A stretch of 32,479 nucleotides of DNA from an uncultured Lachnospiraceae bacterium. Lineage in GTDB: Bacteria; Bacillota; Clostridia; Lachnospirales; Lachnospiraceae. Both the position numbers and the translations under genes were made by a program. The notes under the pieces were generated by a model, which saw only the letters and a program-made list of their open reading frames with translations, was not told the DNA's origin and made no database searches. Below are positions 1-6,276 of the stretch, piece by piece; position 1 is the first letter of the stretch; the number at the start of each line of letters is the position of its first letter. The stretch spans positions 1-32,479 of the forward strand of contig CAJUQJ010000045.1 of assembly GCA_910588215.1 (NCBI GenBank), written 5' to 3'.

Positions 1-51
1 AGCATCTGCCTTACAAGCAGAGGGTCATAGGTTCGAGCCCTATAGGTCCCA
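1..51 (+). tRNA. tRNA-Val (anticodon TAC), 5' end cut by the window
   Basis: The window opens inside a tRNA. The anticodon stem-loop at 5-21 carries TAC in the loop, which reads valine codon GTA. The T arm with the GTTCGA loop motif is at about 27-43, and the acceptor 3' strand ends at 50 with discriminator A at 51. The bases that follow are CGA, so CCA is not encoded and must be added after transcription. The D arm and the 5' acceptor strand lie before the window. It is four bases upstream of tRNA-Leu, so the two are probably one transcript. Confidence 0.93.
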
Positions 52-55
52 CGAA

Positions 56-139
56 GCTGGTATGGCGGAATAGGCAGACGCAACAGACTTAAAATCTGTC
101 GAACAATAGTTCGTGCCGGTTCAAGTCCGGCTACCAGCA
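56..139 (+). tRNA. tRNA-Leu (anticodon TAA)
   Basis: This is a complete 84-nt type II tRNA. The acceptor stem pairs GCTGGTA (56-62) with TACCAGC (132-138), with discriminator A at 139. The anticodon loop is CTTAAAA with TAA, reading UUA leucine codons. The long variable arm typical of tRNA-Leu lies at about 100-114, and the T arm has the GTTCAAGTC signature. No CCA is encoded. It is probably the last gene of a tRNA operon, because a strong terminator follows. Confidence 0.96.
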
Positions 140-151
140 GTGTATATTAAG

Positions 152-195
152 GAATCCACGATTTTAGCCAAGTGCTGAGGTGGATTCTTTTTTTT
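152..195 (+). terminator. Rho-independent terminator of the tRNA operon
   Basis: GAATCCAC (152-159) pairs perfectly with GTGGATTC (180-187), and a run of eight T follows at once. It sits 12 nt after the tRNA-Leu gene. Confidence 0.92.
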
Positions 196-253
196 ACCTG
201 CCTGTAAAGAGATATCGCGGTTTATGGACTGTAAGCAGGAATGTGATATACGG

Positions 254-292
254 GCGTTACAGTTTGCGGCCGGTTAGGCCGTGAACTGTAAC
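254..292. repeat. 39-nt hairpin repeat, copy A
   Basis: This 39-nt block is identical, base for base, to 25332-25370. It folds into a 16-bp stem: the arm at 256-271 (starting GTTACAGTTT) pairs with 277-292 (ending AACTGTAAC), with two G-U wobbles and a 5-nt loop GGTTA. The wobbles make it slightly asymmetric. It lies between the tRNA terminator and the promoter of the CPBP gene. It looks like a dispersed REP-like or non-autonomous palindromic element. The rest of the 140-404 gap holds only the terminator and the promoter. Confidence 0.85.
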
Positions 293-330
293 CACGGGTG
301 ACAGATGTCTGGCGGTAGTAATGTTTGTGC

Positions 331-359
331 TTGCCGATACATTTGTAGAGGTATATAAT
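331..359 (+). promoter_or_regulatory. Sigma-A type promoter for the CPBP protease gene
   Basis: A -35 box TTGCCG (331-336) and a perfect -10 box TATAAT (354-359) are separated by 17 bp. Transcription would start near 366, about 39 nt before the ATG at 405. Confidence 0.75.
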
Positions 360-404
360 AGTAACGAAACAGAGTGCCAGGGTATTATAGAAATGGAGTA
401 AAGT

Positions 405-1334
405 ATGGACAATAAAATGCAGAAAAAAGATTTTTCGAGTCTGGGATTCAGAATGTTGATCGGGGCGGTGTTGATCACGGCAATCCAGTTGCTTAGCCAG
501 AATGTGGTCTTTGGGATAAGACCGGAATGGCTGGATAATATGAACATTGTGATGGCGGTGACCATGATACCACTTTATGTGGTTGGCTATCCGATCGCCT
601 TCCGGCTCATGAGGAAGAAGGATGCGAGGACGATCGAGAAACACGAGATGAGGCCAGGGCAGTTTATATTGGCTTTTATGATGGCTTACGGACTGATGAT
701 CATGGGAAATATCATCGGCCTGGCATTGACGACAGTGATCGGCTTGATCAAGGGAGAGCCGGTCAACAATGCGTTGTTGTCGGTCATTTCAGATGGCAAC
801 ATCTGGATCTCTGCGATCTATACGGTGATCTTAGCGCCGGTGTTTGAGGAGATTCTTTTTCGGAAGTTGATCTGTGACAGGGTGGTACAGTATGGGCAGC
901 GTACGGCGATACTTATTTCGGGATTGTTATTTGGTCTGTTCCACATGAATTTTAACCAGTTTTTCTATGCGGCTTTTCTGGGCGGGTTCTTTGCCTTTAT
1001 CTATATCAGGACCGGCAATCTGAAATACACGATCGCGTTACATATGATCGTGAATTTCTTAGGCAGCGTTGTGGGTGGGCTGCTTCTTCAGAATGTGGAT
1101 ATGATGAGCCTGCCAGGGATGATGATCTATGCGGCCTATTCGATGTGCGTATATGCCATTGGCATTACGGGAGTGGTCTTTTTCTTTATCAACCGGTCGA
1201 AAATGAAAGCGCCGGAAGGGGATGATATGGTCGGGAAGGGAAACTGGTTCAGGACTGCAGTTCTCAATCCTGGTATGGCGCTGTACTGTATAGCGATGCT
1301 TGTTGTGATGATCGTGCAGGCCGTTGTGATATGA
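405..1334 (+). CDS. CPBP family intramembrane glutamic protease (Abi/CAAX protease-like)
   Basis: A 309-residue polytopic membrane protein with about eight hydrophobic segments. The three CPBP (Rce1-like) active-site motifs are present: EExxxR at E148, E149 and R153, FxxxH ending at H180, and HxxxN at H213 and N217. In the family these residues form an in-membrane protease site. Members cleave prenylated or other membrane proteins, or serve in bacteriocin self-immunity, and the substrate here cannot be told. The start is the ATG behind TGGAGT. It is a single-gene unit with its own promoter (331-359). No obvious T-rich terminator follows, only the decayed repeat and a GC-rich hairpin. No bacteriocin gene is visible nearby. 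Confidence 0.9.
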   Translation: MDNKMQKKDFSSLGFRMLIGAVLITAIQLLSQNVVFGIRPEWLDNMNIVMAVTMIPLYVVGYPIAFRLMRKKDARTIEKHEMRPGQFILAFMMAYGLMIMGNIIGLALTTVIGLIKGEPVNNALLSVISDGNIWISAIYTVILAPVFEEILFRKLICDRVVQYGQRTAILISGLLFGLFHMNFNQFFYAAFLGGFFAFIYIRTGNLKYTIALHMIVNFLGSVVGGLLLQNVDMMSLPGMMIYAAYSMCVYAIGITGVVFFFINRSKMKAPEGDDMVGKGNWFRTAVLNPGMALYCIAMLVVMIVQAVVI

Positions 1335-1410
1335 ATCTATAGGTGGCTGGCTGAATTGTCATTGTTTACGGTGGCTTGCATGTCGCTGCAGGGCAGCCGG
1401 CTGATAAAGC

Positions 1411-1467
1411 TTTCAGGCAGCATCCAGTCTCTTGCCAAAGGAAATCTGGAATGGGATGGATGTGTTA
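1411..1467. repeat. Decayed partial copy of the composite repeat seen at 25284
   Basis: From 1421 onward this matches 25291-25337 at about 38 of 47 positions, with a 3-nt indel just upstream. Shared blocks include TTTCAGG, CATCCAG and TGGAATGGG. The 39-nt hairpin that follows this block at 25332 is absent here; a different GC-rich hairpin lies 30 nt further on. It shows that the 25284-25370 element is modular and that copies decay. Confidence 0.65.
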
Positions 1468-1498
1468 TTGTAAAGGGTGGGTTACTATTCAAGGGGCA

Positions 1499-1522
1499 GG
1501 AATGCGCCAAACTGCGCATTCC
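1499..1522. other. Perfect 9-bp stem-loop after the CPBP gene
   Basis: GGAATGCGC (1499-1507) pairs exactly with GCGCATTCC (1514-1522) around a 6-nt loop CAAACT. There is no T run on either side, so it is a poor intrinsic terminator. It may be part of the degenerate repeat upstream, or it may protect the 3' end of the CPBP transcript. The rest of the 1335-1575 gap shows no gene. Confidence 0.6.
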
Positions 1523-1575
1523 GTGAGAACATGATTCAGGGTGGTAAAGAGTTTCAGGAAAATTGTGAGAAGCTA

Positions 1576-1604
1576 TTGACATTTGCCCAAGAATTTATTA
1601 CAAT
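1576..1604 (+). promoter_or_regulatory. Promoter of tRNA-Arg
   Basis: A consensus -35 TTGACA (1576-1581) and a -10 TACAAT (1599-1604) lie 17 bp apart. The expected start near 1611 is 12 nt before the mature tRNA. Confidence 0.8.
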
Positions 1605-1622
1605 AATTACTGTTGTATGGAT

Positions 1623-1696
1623 GTGCGCTTAGCTCAGCTGGATAGAGCGTTTGGCTACGGACCAAAAGGTCGGGGGTTCGAATCCTCTAGCGCACG
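1623..1696 (+). tRNA. tRNA-Arg (anticodon ACG)
   Basis: A complete 74-nt tRNA. The acceptor strands GTGCGCT (1623-1629) and AGCGCAC (1689-1695) pair, with discriminator G at 1696. The anticodon stem TTTGG/CCAAA holds the loop CTACGGA with ACG, which after deamination of A34 to inosine reads CGU, CGC and CGA. The T loop has GGTTCGAATC. CCA is not encoded. It is a single-gene unit with its own promoter and terminator. Confidence 0.97.
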
Positions 1697-1731
1697 GTTT
1701 CTTGTGTGGTTGCACACTTTAGTTTTCGAGA

Positions 1732-1772
1732 GGCGGAAATGCTGATAAACAAGCATTTCCGCCATTTTCTTT
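1732..1772 (+). terminator. Terminator of tRNA-Arg
   Basis: A perfect 12-bp stem, GGCGGAAATGCT (1732-1743) with AGCATTTCCGCC (1752-1763), is followed by ATTTTCTTT. Confidence 0.88.
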
Positions 1773-1827
1773 CTAAACACCCATATCCTACATTATGATA
1801 CCACCATGAATAGAAGTGGGTGTTTAG
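1773..1827. other. Long-range 11-bp inverted repeat abutting the tRNA-Arg terminator
   Basis: CTAAACACCCA (1773-1783) is the exact reverse complement of TGGGTGTTTAG (1817-1827), with 33 nt between. It has no T run and no ORF. It could be the ends of a very small mobile or repeat element, or a two-site protein target; its function is unknown. It is part of the 360-nt gene-free stretch 1697-2056. Confidence 0.55.
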
Positions 1828-1867
1828 TAAAATATGCACACAAAATCGGAGATTTTGGCGCGTTCAC

Positions 1868-1893
1868 GGAGTCCGCAGTGTAATGCGTACTCC
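1868..1893. other. Stem-loop upstream of the GntR operon promoter
   Basis: GGAGTCCGCA (1868-1877) and TGCGTACTCC (1884-1893) pair at 9 of 10 positions around a 6-nt loop. It lies about 60 nt upstream of the -35 box at 1955, so it is not in the operon's leader RNA. It may be a vestigial terminator or a repeat fragment. Confidence 0.45.
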
Positions 1894-1954
1894 TGATTGA
1901 CAGGTTACTTCTACAGTAAAAGTATCGAAGTGAGATTTTATCTGTAAAAATGAG

Positions 1955-1982
1955 TTGACAAACAGCACATACTGTATATAAT
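1955..1982 (+). promoter_or_regulatory. Promoter of the GntR-ABC operon
   Basis: Consensus TTGACA (1955-1960) and TATAAT (1977-1982) are separated by 16 bp. The -10 box overlaps the left half of the perfect inverted repeat at 1969-1998, so a repressor bound there would block RNA polymerase. Confidence 0.88.
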
Positions 1983-1998
1983 GATTTATATACAGTAT
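1969..1998. promoter_or_regulatory. Probable operator for the GntR/YtrA-type regulator
   Basis: A perfect 13-bp inverted repeat, ATACTGTATATAA (1969-1981) and TTATATACAGTAT (1986-1998), has a 4-bp spacer. It covers the -10 box and the start point of the operon. GntR proteins of the YtrA subfamily commonly repress their own ABC operon through such symmetric sites, so negative autoregulation is the natural reading. Confidence 0.8.
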
Positions 1999-2056
1999 AT
2001 ACTACATAGACATCGCGGCAGATTGTGACGACAGGATGCCGTGAGGAGGTTAACCG

Positions 2057-2458
2057 ATGAAGATTATCATATCAAACCAGTCGGAGCTGCCGATCTACGC
2101 TCAGATCAAGGAGCAATTGAAGGAGCAGATCCTTAACGGGCAGATTCCGGAGGGAAGTACGCTGCCGTCCATCAGGCAGCTGGCGAAGGAAGTGGGAGTC
2201 AGTGTGATCACGACCACCAGGGCTTACAGTGACTTGGAGGCGGAAGGATTTATTGCCACCATGCAGGGCCGGGGCAGTGTGGTCTTGTCCAAGGACAATA
2301 ATTTGTTAAAGGAGCAGTATCTTCTGCGGATAGAAGAAGGGTTGACGACAGCAATAGAGACAGCGCGTGTGATGGGACTGCCGGATCAGGAGCTTACGGA
2401 GATCTTTCACAATCTGCTTAAGACGATGGAGCAGAAGCTCTCTCAAGGAACCTTGTAA
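2057..2458 (+). CDS. GntR family transcriptional regulator, YtrA subfamily
   Basis: A 133-residue protein with an N-terminal GntR winged helix at about 8-75 (PIYAQIKEQL, LPSIRQLAKEVGVS, and a wing ending QGRGSVV). It has only a short helical tail (about 80-130) instead of an effector domain. That short form, placed in front of an ABC operon, is the hallmark of the YtrA subfamily. The ATG follows GAGGAGG. It probably represses its own operon through the 1969-1998 operator. Cell-wall antibiotics are typical inducers for relatives, but no inducer can be read from this sequence. The ABC ATPase gene follows 74 nt downstream. Confidence 0.92.
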   Translation: MKIIISNQSELPIYAQIKEQLKEQILNGQIPEGSTLPSIRQLAKEVGVSVITTTRAYSDLEAEGFIATMQGRGSVVLSKDNNLLKEQYLLRIEEGLTTAIETARVMGLPDQELTEIFHNLLKTMEQKLSQGTL

Positions 2459-2532
2459 GGCATGGCGCCAGCGTGCACCTTGGTGCCTATACTGACCGTA
2501 AGAAGGACAGGTGTACAGAAAAGAGGAATAGT

Positions 2533-3387
2533 ATGGAATTACTGGAAGTACGTAATCTTTCAAAATATTATAAAACGTTTCGCCTCGAGAATATCAGTTT
2601 CACGCTTCCTAAAGGCTATATCATGGGCTATGTGGGGCAGAACGGTGCAGGGAAGAGCACGACGCTGAATCTGATCACGAATATCTGCAAGAGCAGCGGC
2701 GGGGAGATCTATGTGGATGGCAGATCCTGCAATGGCGATGAGAGTAGTTATAAGGAGACCATCGGGTATATAGGGGATGAATTTTATTTTCCGGATAATT
2801 TTAAGATCAGACATATCCGCAGCGTCTTGAATAACTTTTATAAGAACTTTTCCACGGAAAAATTTGATGAGCTGGTGACACGGTGGAAGTTAGACAGAAA
2901 GCTGGAGGTAAAGGACTTTTCCCAGGGCATGAAGGTGAAGCTGATGTTCGCTTCCGTGCTTGCAAGAGACACAAAGCTGCTGGTGCTGGATGAAGCGACC
3001 AATGGGCTGGATCCGGTGATACGGGCAGAGGTTTTGAAGATCTTGCAGGATTATATCGCGGATGGAGAGCGCAGCGTGATCTTTTCGACTCATATCCTGA
3101 GTGATCTGGAGCAGATCGCGGATTACATCTTCTTTATTCACGAGGGAAAGATGGTGCTCTACGATGCGAAGGATGAACTGCTGGAGAACCATCTGCTGGT
3201 GAAGGGGGAGCGGCGGGCTGTCTTTCCTGAACTGCAGAAGGCGTTGATCGGAATCATGGATAATGCTTACGGCTTCGAGGCTATCCTGCCCAGTGACAGG
3301 GCCGATCTTCTGACCAATGATTTCCATTTTGAGAAACCGACTATCGATCAGATCGTAATCCATTATATCAAAGCAAGAGAAGCGTAA
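2533..3387 (+). CDS. ABC transporter ATP-binding protein (YtrB/BcrA type)
   Basis: A 284-residue nucleotide-binding subunit. It shows Walker A GQNGAGKST (35-43), a divergent signature FSQGMK (129-134) in place of LSGGQ, Walker B LLVLDE (149-154), the D-loop that follows and the switch histidine H187. The start at 2533 is preferred over an upstream in-frame GTG at 2473, because AGAGGA lies just before it and the family N-terminus (MELLEVRNLSKYY) begins there. It should energise the membrane protein encoded 25 nt downstream. This divergent signature is common in YtrB-like exporters linked to envelope stress or peptide resistance. The substrate is unknown. Confidence 0.92.
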   Translation: MELLEVRNLSKYYKTFRLENISFTLPKGYIMGYVGQNGAGKSTTLNLITNICKSSGGEIYVDGRSCNGDESSYKETIGYIGDEFYFPDNFKIRHIRSVLNNFYKNFSTEKFDELVTRWKLDRKLEVKDFSQGMKVKLMFASVLARDTKLLVLDEATNGLDPVIRAEVLKILQDYIADGERSVIFSTHILSDLEQIADYIFFIHEGKMVLYDAKDELLENHLLVKGERRAVFPELQKALIGIMDNAYGFEAILPSDRADLLTNDFHFEKPTIDQIVIHYIKAREA

Positions 3388-3412
3388 AGCGCTTCGGAAT
3401 GGAGGAAGAAAG

Positions 3413-4081
3413 ATGAAGGCTTTATATTTTGCAAAGATAGATTATATCAAGACGAGGACACAGCTTAGAGTGCTTCTGGTTATAACGGCTGTGGTGATGG
3501 TGATCATGCGGATGAGTAACGATATGACCGGACAGGCAGGTTTTATGTATGGGGTATTTCTGGCGATCGTGTTCTCCACCACACCGTTTGGGAACTGTAC
3601 CAGAAAGGATGCAGGTTTTCAACAGCTGCTGCCGGCAACGACACTGCAGAGAGTGATGGGCAGATTTGCCTATGGCCTTTCTATGCTGTTTATCGGAATC
3701 GGGATCGGGCTGGTCGCTGCAGCAAGCTATAGTATGCTGACCGGACAGAGAGAGATGATACCGTTGTCTTTATGCCTGATCATTTTTGCGGTCGGATTGA
3801 TTCTCATAACGGTGCAGTATATTTTCTTTTATCTGGTCGGTGAGAGCAAAGGGGCGCAGTTTTTAAGTCTGGTCAGGATGGTTCCGGGCATGTGCTTTTT
3901 CTTTGTATCCATGAAGTTGATGGGTGAGATTCAGAAAGATCCGTCCGGGGCAGTAAAGATCATTGAAATGATCGGAGGTAATCTTGACAGCATTGGATGG
4001 GGCAGCGCAGTTCTGGCAGTGTTGGTGATGGCGGGAGGTATCCTGGTGTGCACCAGAGCAACGATGAAGAAGGACTATTAG
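3413..4081 (+). CDS. ABC-2 type permease subunit, small (YtrC/BcrB-like)
   Basis: A 222-residue membrane protein with about six predicted transmembrane segments (around residues 18-35, 42-60, 85-105, 120-145, 155-175 and 195-215) and a short lysine-rich tail. There is no large extracellular domain. A strong GGAGGAAG precedes the ATG. It is the partner of the ATPase immediately upstream and the last gene of the GntR operon, which ends at the terminator at 4163. The family assignment rests on topology and context rather than a sharp motif. Export of an amphipathic compound or peptide is possible. Confidence 0.8.
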   Translation: MKALYFAKIDYIKTRTQLRVLLVITAVVMVIMRMSNDMTGQAGFMYGVFLAIVFSTTPFGNCTRKDAGFQQLLPATTLQRVMGRFAYGLSMLFIGIGIGLVAAASYSMLTGQREMIPLSLCLIIFAVGLILITVQYIFFYLVGESKGAQFLSLVRMVPGMCFFFVSMKLMGEIQKDPSGAVKIIEMIGGNLDSIGWGSAVLAVLVMAGGILVCTRATMKKDY

Positions 4082-4162
4082 GGCCAGTGGTGGAATCGGG
4101 CTGGCGGGCGGCAAGGATACATGTATGATACCGTAACAGATGTGCGTCGGCTCCGGGTCAGA

Positions 4163-4210
4163 AGAGACAGGAAAGTTTTCTGGAAGTGAAACTTTTCCTG
4201 TCTCTTATTC
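4163..4210 (+). terminator. Terminator of the GntR-ABC operon
   Basis: AGAGACAG-GAAAGTTT (4163-4178) pairs with the arm at 4189-4205 (AAACTTTTCCTGTCTCT), a stem of about 16 bp with one bulged base, followed by a short T-rich stretch. The rest of the 4082-4357 gap carries only a likely -10 box TATAAT at 4310-4315 for the next gene. Confidence 0.8.
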
Positions 4211-4357
4211 GTATTGTAAATAGAGCGGTTACTTTATAATAGACGAAGTGCGGGGATGAGCCGGCACTATGAGATGAGACTGCGATGATAATGCGGCAGA
4301 TTTTTGGTGTATAATAGAATAGGTCACAGACTATAGAACACAAGGGATTATGACAAA

Positions 4358-4870
4358 ATGGAGCAGGAGTTTGCGAGAGAACAGAGGTGGAATAATCTGG
4401 CAGCGGAATATCAGGCGATGTTGTACCGGGTTGCTTTCGCCAATATGCATAACCGGGCGGATGCCGAGGATGTGGTGCAGGAGGCTTTTCTGCGTTACAT
4501 GAAGGACGAAAAGCCGATCGTGAGCAGGGAGCACGAGAAAGCATGGCTGATCCGGACAACGATCCACATCTGTATGGACATACTGAAGAGCAGCTGGCAT
4601 CGCAGGACGGTACCGCTTACGGATTCATTGGCGCAGTCTAAGGAGGTCTATCTGCCGTATCAGCTTAAGGATGATAAGGCACTGGAGGCGGTGCTTAAGC
4701 TTCCTGTGCATTACCGGAATCCGCTCTATCTATTCTATTATGAAGATTACTCCATACAGGAGATTGCAGGAGTCTTGAATGAAAAGGAAGGAACCATTAA
4801 GACAAGACTGAGACGAGGCAGAGAAGAAGTCAGGAAAATTCTTACGGAAAGGAGTCTGGGGGATTTATGA
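4358..4870 (+). CDS. ECF-like RNA polymerase sigma factor (sigma-70 family)
   Basis: A 170-residue sigma factor of the compact type. Region 2 is at about 10-75, with the core-binding signature ADAEDVVQEAFLRYM followed by WLIRTTIHICMD. Region 4 is at about 112-165, with the helix-turn-helix YEDYSIQEIAGVLNEKEGTIKTRLRRGREEV kept in two parts (YSIQEIAGVL and EGTIKTRLRRGR). A TATAAT lies at 4310-4315 but no convincing -35 box, so it may be transcribed by an alternative sigma factor or by itself. Its stop overlaps the next gene's start (ATGA), which suggests that gene encodes its regulator. It has no regulatory C-terminal extension. Confidence 0.92.
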   Translation: MEQEFAREQRWNNLAAEYQAMLYRVAFANMHNRADAEDVVQEAFLRYMKDEKPIVSREHEKAWLIRTTIHICMDILKSSWHRRTVPLTDSLAQSKEVYLPYQLKDDKALEAVLKLPVHYRNPLYLFYYEDYSIQEIAGVLNEKEGTIKTRLRRGREEVRKILTERSLGDL

Positions 4871-5481
4871 GTATTCAGGAGATCGGGAGAAGCGGTAAGA
4901 GCGGCAAGGAGCAGATCCATGAGTATCCGGGGAGGAAAAGGAAGGCGCACTCGGAGCAGTTTCGGGAGAGCCTGATGCAGAATCTGAAATACAAGGGGCA
5001 GCCGCAGGAACGGGACGGCGGAGAGAAAGCCGGCAAGGAGACGCAGGCTATTGGGATTGACGGCCGGGATAAGAATGGGACCGAAGCGCTCAGGGCCGGA
5101 CAGGACTGCGTGGAGATGACAGGGGCGTATAAGATTGAGGACACGGCCAGAGCCGGCCGGCTGAGTGCACCTGGCATACGGGTCAATACCGCGGCACGGC
5201 GGGAAGCGGTACGGGCTGCGGAGGTGAGACATATGAGCTATGAGGAGAGCGATAATATCGAGATTGCCGTGACGGAGGGCTATACGCTGAAGGGAAAGCT
5301 GGAAGGCAGTCATGTTTACGTGGAAGCGAAATATGATGACGGCAGGATGGAGGCTTATCAGGTGGAGACCGGGTGGGTTCCGGCAAAGACACAGCAAAGG
5401 ATCGAGCAGTTTGCGGTAGAGACGGCCAAGCAGATCATGAAGCCTTTGAGTGACAAAGGCGCATGTTCCCCTGGCGATTGA
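4867..5481 (+). CDS. Unknown soluble protein translationally coupled to the sigma factor (possible atypical anti-sigma)
   Basis: A 204-residue protein whose ATG overlaps the sigma factor stop by four bases. No transmembrane segment, signal peptide or zinc-binding HxxxCxxC of classical anti-sigma factors is visible. Residues 1-100 are charged, Gly/Lys/Glu-rich and probably disordered. Residues about 105-200 look folded, with predicted beta strands (IEIAVTEGYTLKGKLEG, HVYVEAKYDDGRMEAYQV) and a terminal helix (QQRIEQFAVETAKQIMKPL). I do not recognise the family. The coupling suggests a cytosolic modulator of the sigma factor, but that is inferred from position only. Confidence 0.7.
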   Translation: MSIQEIGRSGKSGKEQIHEYPGRKRKAHSEQFRESLMQNLKYKGQPQERDGGEKAGKETQAIGIDGRDKNGTEALRAGQDCVEMTGAYKIEDTARAGRLSAPGIRVNTAARREAVRAAEVRHMSYEESDNIEIAVTEGYTLKGKLEGSHVYVEAKYDDGRMEAYQVETGWVPAKTQQRIEQFAVETAKQIMKPLSDKGACSPGD

Positions 5482-5530
5482 AGGTAATGCAGGATATGAA
5501 TATTTGAAAATAAAAGAAGGAAAGGAGGGA

Positions 5531-5615
5531 GTAACTATTAGGCCAAGGATTTTTCAATCGCTATAAAGTCCGTGAGAAAGGGCAGGAACCGCGAAGCCAA
5601 AGGCTGAATAGTTAC
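5531..5615 (+). ncRNA. Candidate structured leader RNA / riboswitch-like element
   Basis: A perfect 9-bp closing stem GTAACTATT (5531-5539) with AATAGTTAC (5607-5615) encloses 67 nt. Inside are a 7-bp hairpin (GGATTTT 5547-5553 with AAAGTCC 5565-5571, one G-U) and AGCC-AAA-GGCT (5594-5605). The stretch 5576-5597 (GAAAGGGCAGG, then CGCGAAGCC) resembles the GAAA-loop to CGCAAAGCC part of the c-di-GMP-I (GEMM) riboswitch, but the usual third helix is missing, so the class is left open. It ends just before the ribosome site AGGA (5616-5619) of the next gene, well placed to control translation. An AGGAGG at 5523-5528 lies just upstream with no start codon. Confidence 0.45.
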
Positions 5616-5626
5616 AGGAAAAAGAG

Positions 5627-6208
5627 ATGATAGGATACAGTAGATACGGAGGATTTCAACCGATCAACAGAAGCATGGACTATGCGGCGCAGGAACTTAA
5701 GAAGTATAGTGAGACCGCAGCCAGACGCAGTAAGATGGGATTGGAAGGAGACGGGGCACCTCCGGAATCCTTTGCAGCACTGCTTAAGAGGGCAGATGAG
5801 TTCAGGGCTTCCGGAGAGTCCTGTGGAGCGACGGATTCGATAGGAATCATATTACGGCAGATGGACGAACCGCAGGCAGGTGAAAAGGTGACTAAGACTG
5901 TTTTTCACAATGGTGTCTGTGTGGTGGTGGAGAAAGACTATCTGCGGGGAAACAGCATTACGGTGGGCGGCAGCTCGAATCCCAACTGGATTCATGTCAA
6001 CACTTCGGTGGGAACGGTGCATATTGACCTGAATGATATTGACAGTCTGATGAAATGTCTGGATATGTTCTCGCCTGAGGACCTCAATCTGATCCTGCGC
6101 AAGATCACTGAAGTAAGGCAGTGTAAGGATGCGATACAGGAGATCGATCAGCTGCGAAATACACCGATCAGGAGTGCGGAGGATAAGGAGGAGCAGGAGA
6201 AAGAATAG
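5627..6208 (+). CDS. Unknown protein downstream of the candidate RNA
   Basis: A 193-residue protein with no signal peptide or membrane segment. The N-terminus (MIGYSRYGGFQPINR) is aromatic and glycine-rich. The region of about 15-85 is helical and charged. The middle, about 87-145, looks like a small beta-rich domain (VFHNGVCVVVEKDY, then SITVGG and IHVNTSVGTVHIDL). The end, about 148-193, is helical with an acidic lysine/glutamate tail. I cannot assign a family. It follows the candidate structured RNA by 11 nt, so its translation may be under RNA control. It lies about 145 nt after the sigma partner gene in the same orientation and could belong to the same unit. Confidence 0.72.
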   Translation: MIGYSRYGGFQPINRSMDYAAQELKKYSETAARRSKMGLEGDGAPPESFAALLKRADEFRASGESCGATDSIGIILRQMDEPQAGEKVTKTVFHNGVCVVVEKDYLRGNSITVGGSSNPNWIHVNTSVGTVHIDLNDIDSLMKCLDMFSPEDLNLILRKITEVRQCKDAIQEIDQLRNTPIRSAEDKEEQEKE

Positions 6209-6276
6209 TAGTTGTTGGCCGGGAGCGTTTGTGATAAACTGTGATATAAATTTATAAGTAAAGGAAACGACCGGCC

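Noticed and set aside
1337..1582. An 81-codon minus-strand open frame after the CPBP gene
   Set aside because: It runs across the decayed repeat and a hairpin and has no protein-like features.
1..1700. tRNA-associated integration site with flanking att repeats
   Set aside because: No second copy of any tRNA 3' end and no integrase gene was found in the window.
4121..4189. A 22-codon ORF before the terminator at 4163
   Set aside because: No ribosome site, and its second half is the terminator stem.
5531..5615. Firm assignment of the RNA as a c-di-GMP-I riboswitch
   Set aside because: Only one part of the core resembles the class. The P3 helix and receptor are not visible, so it is reported as an unclassified candidate.
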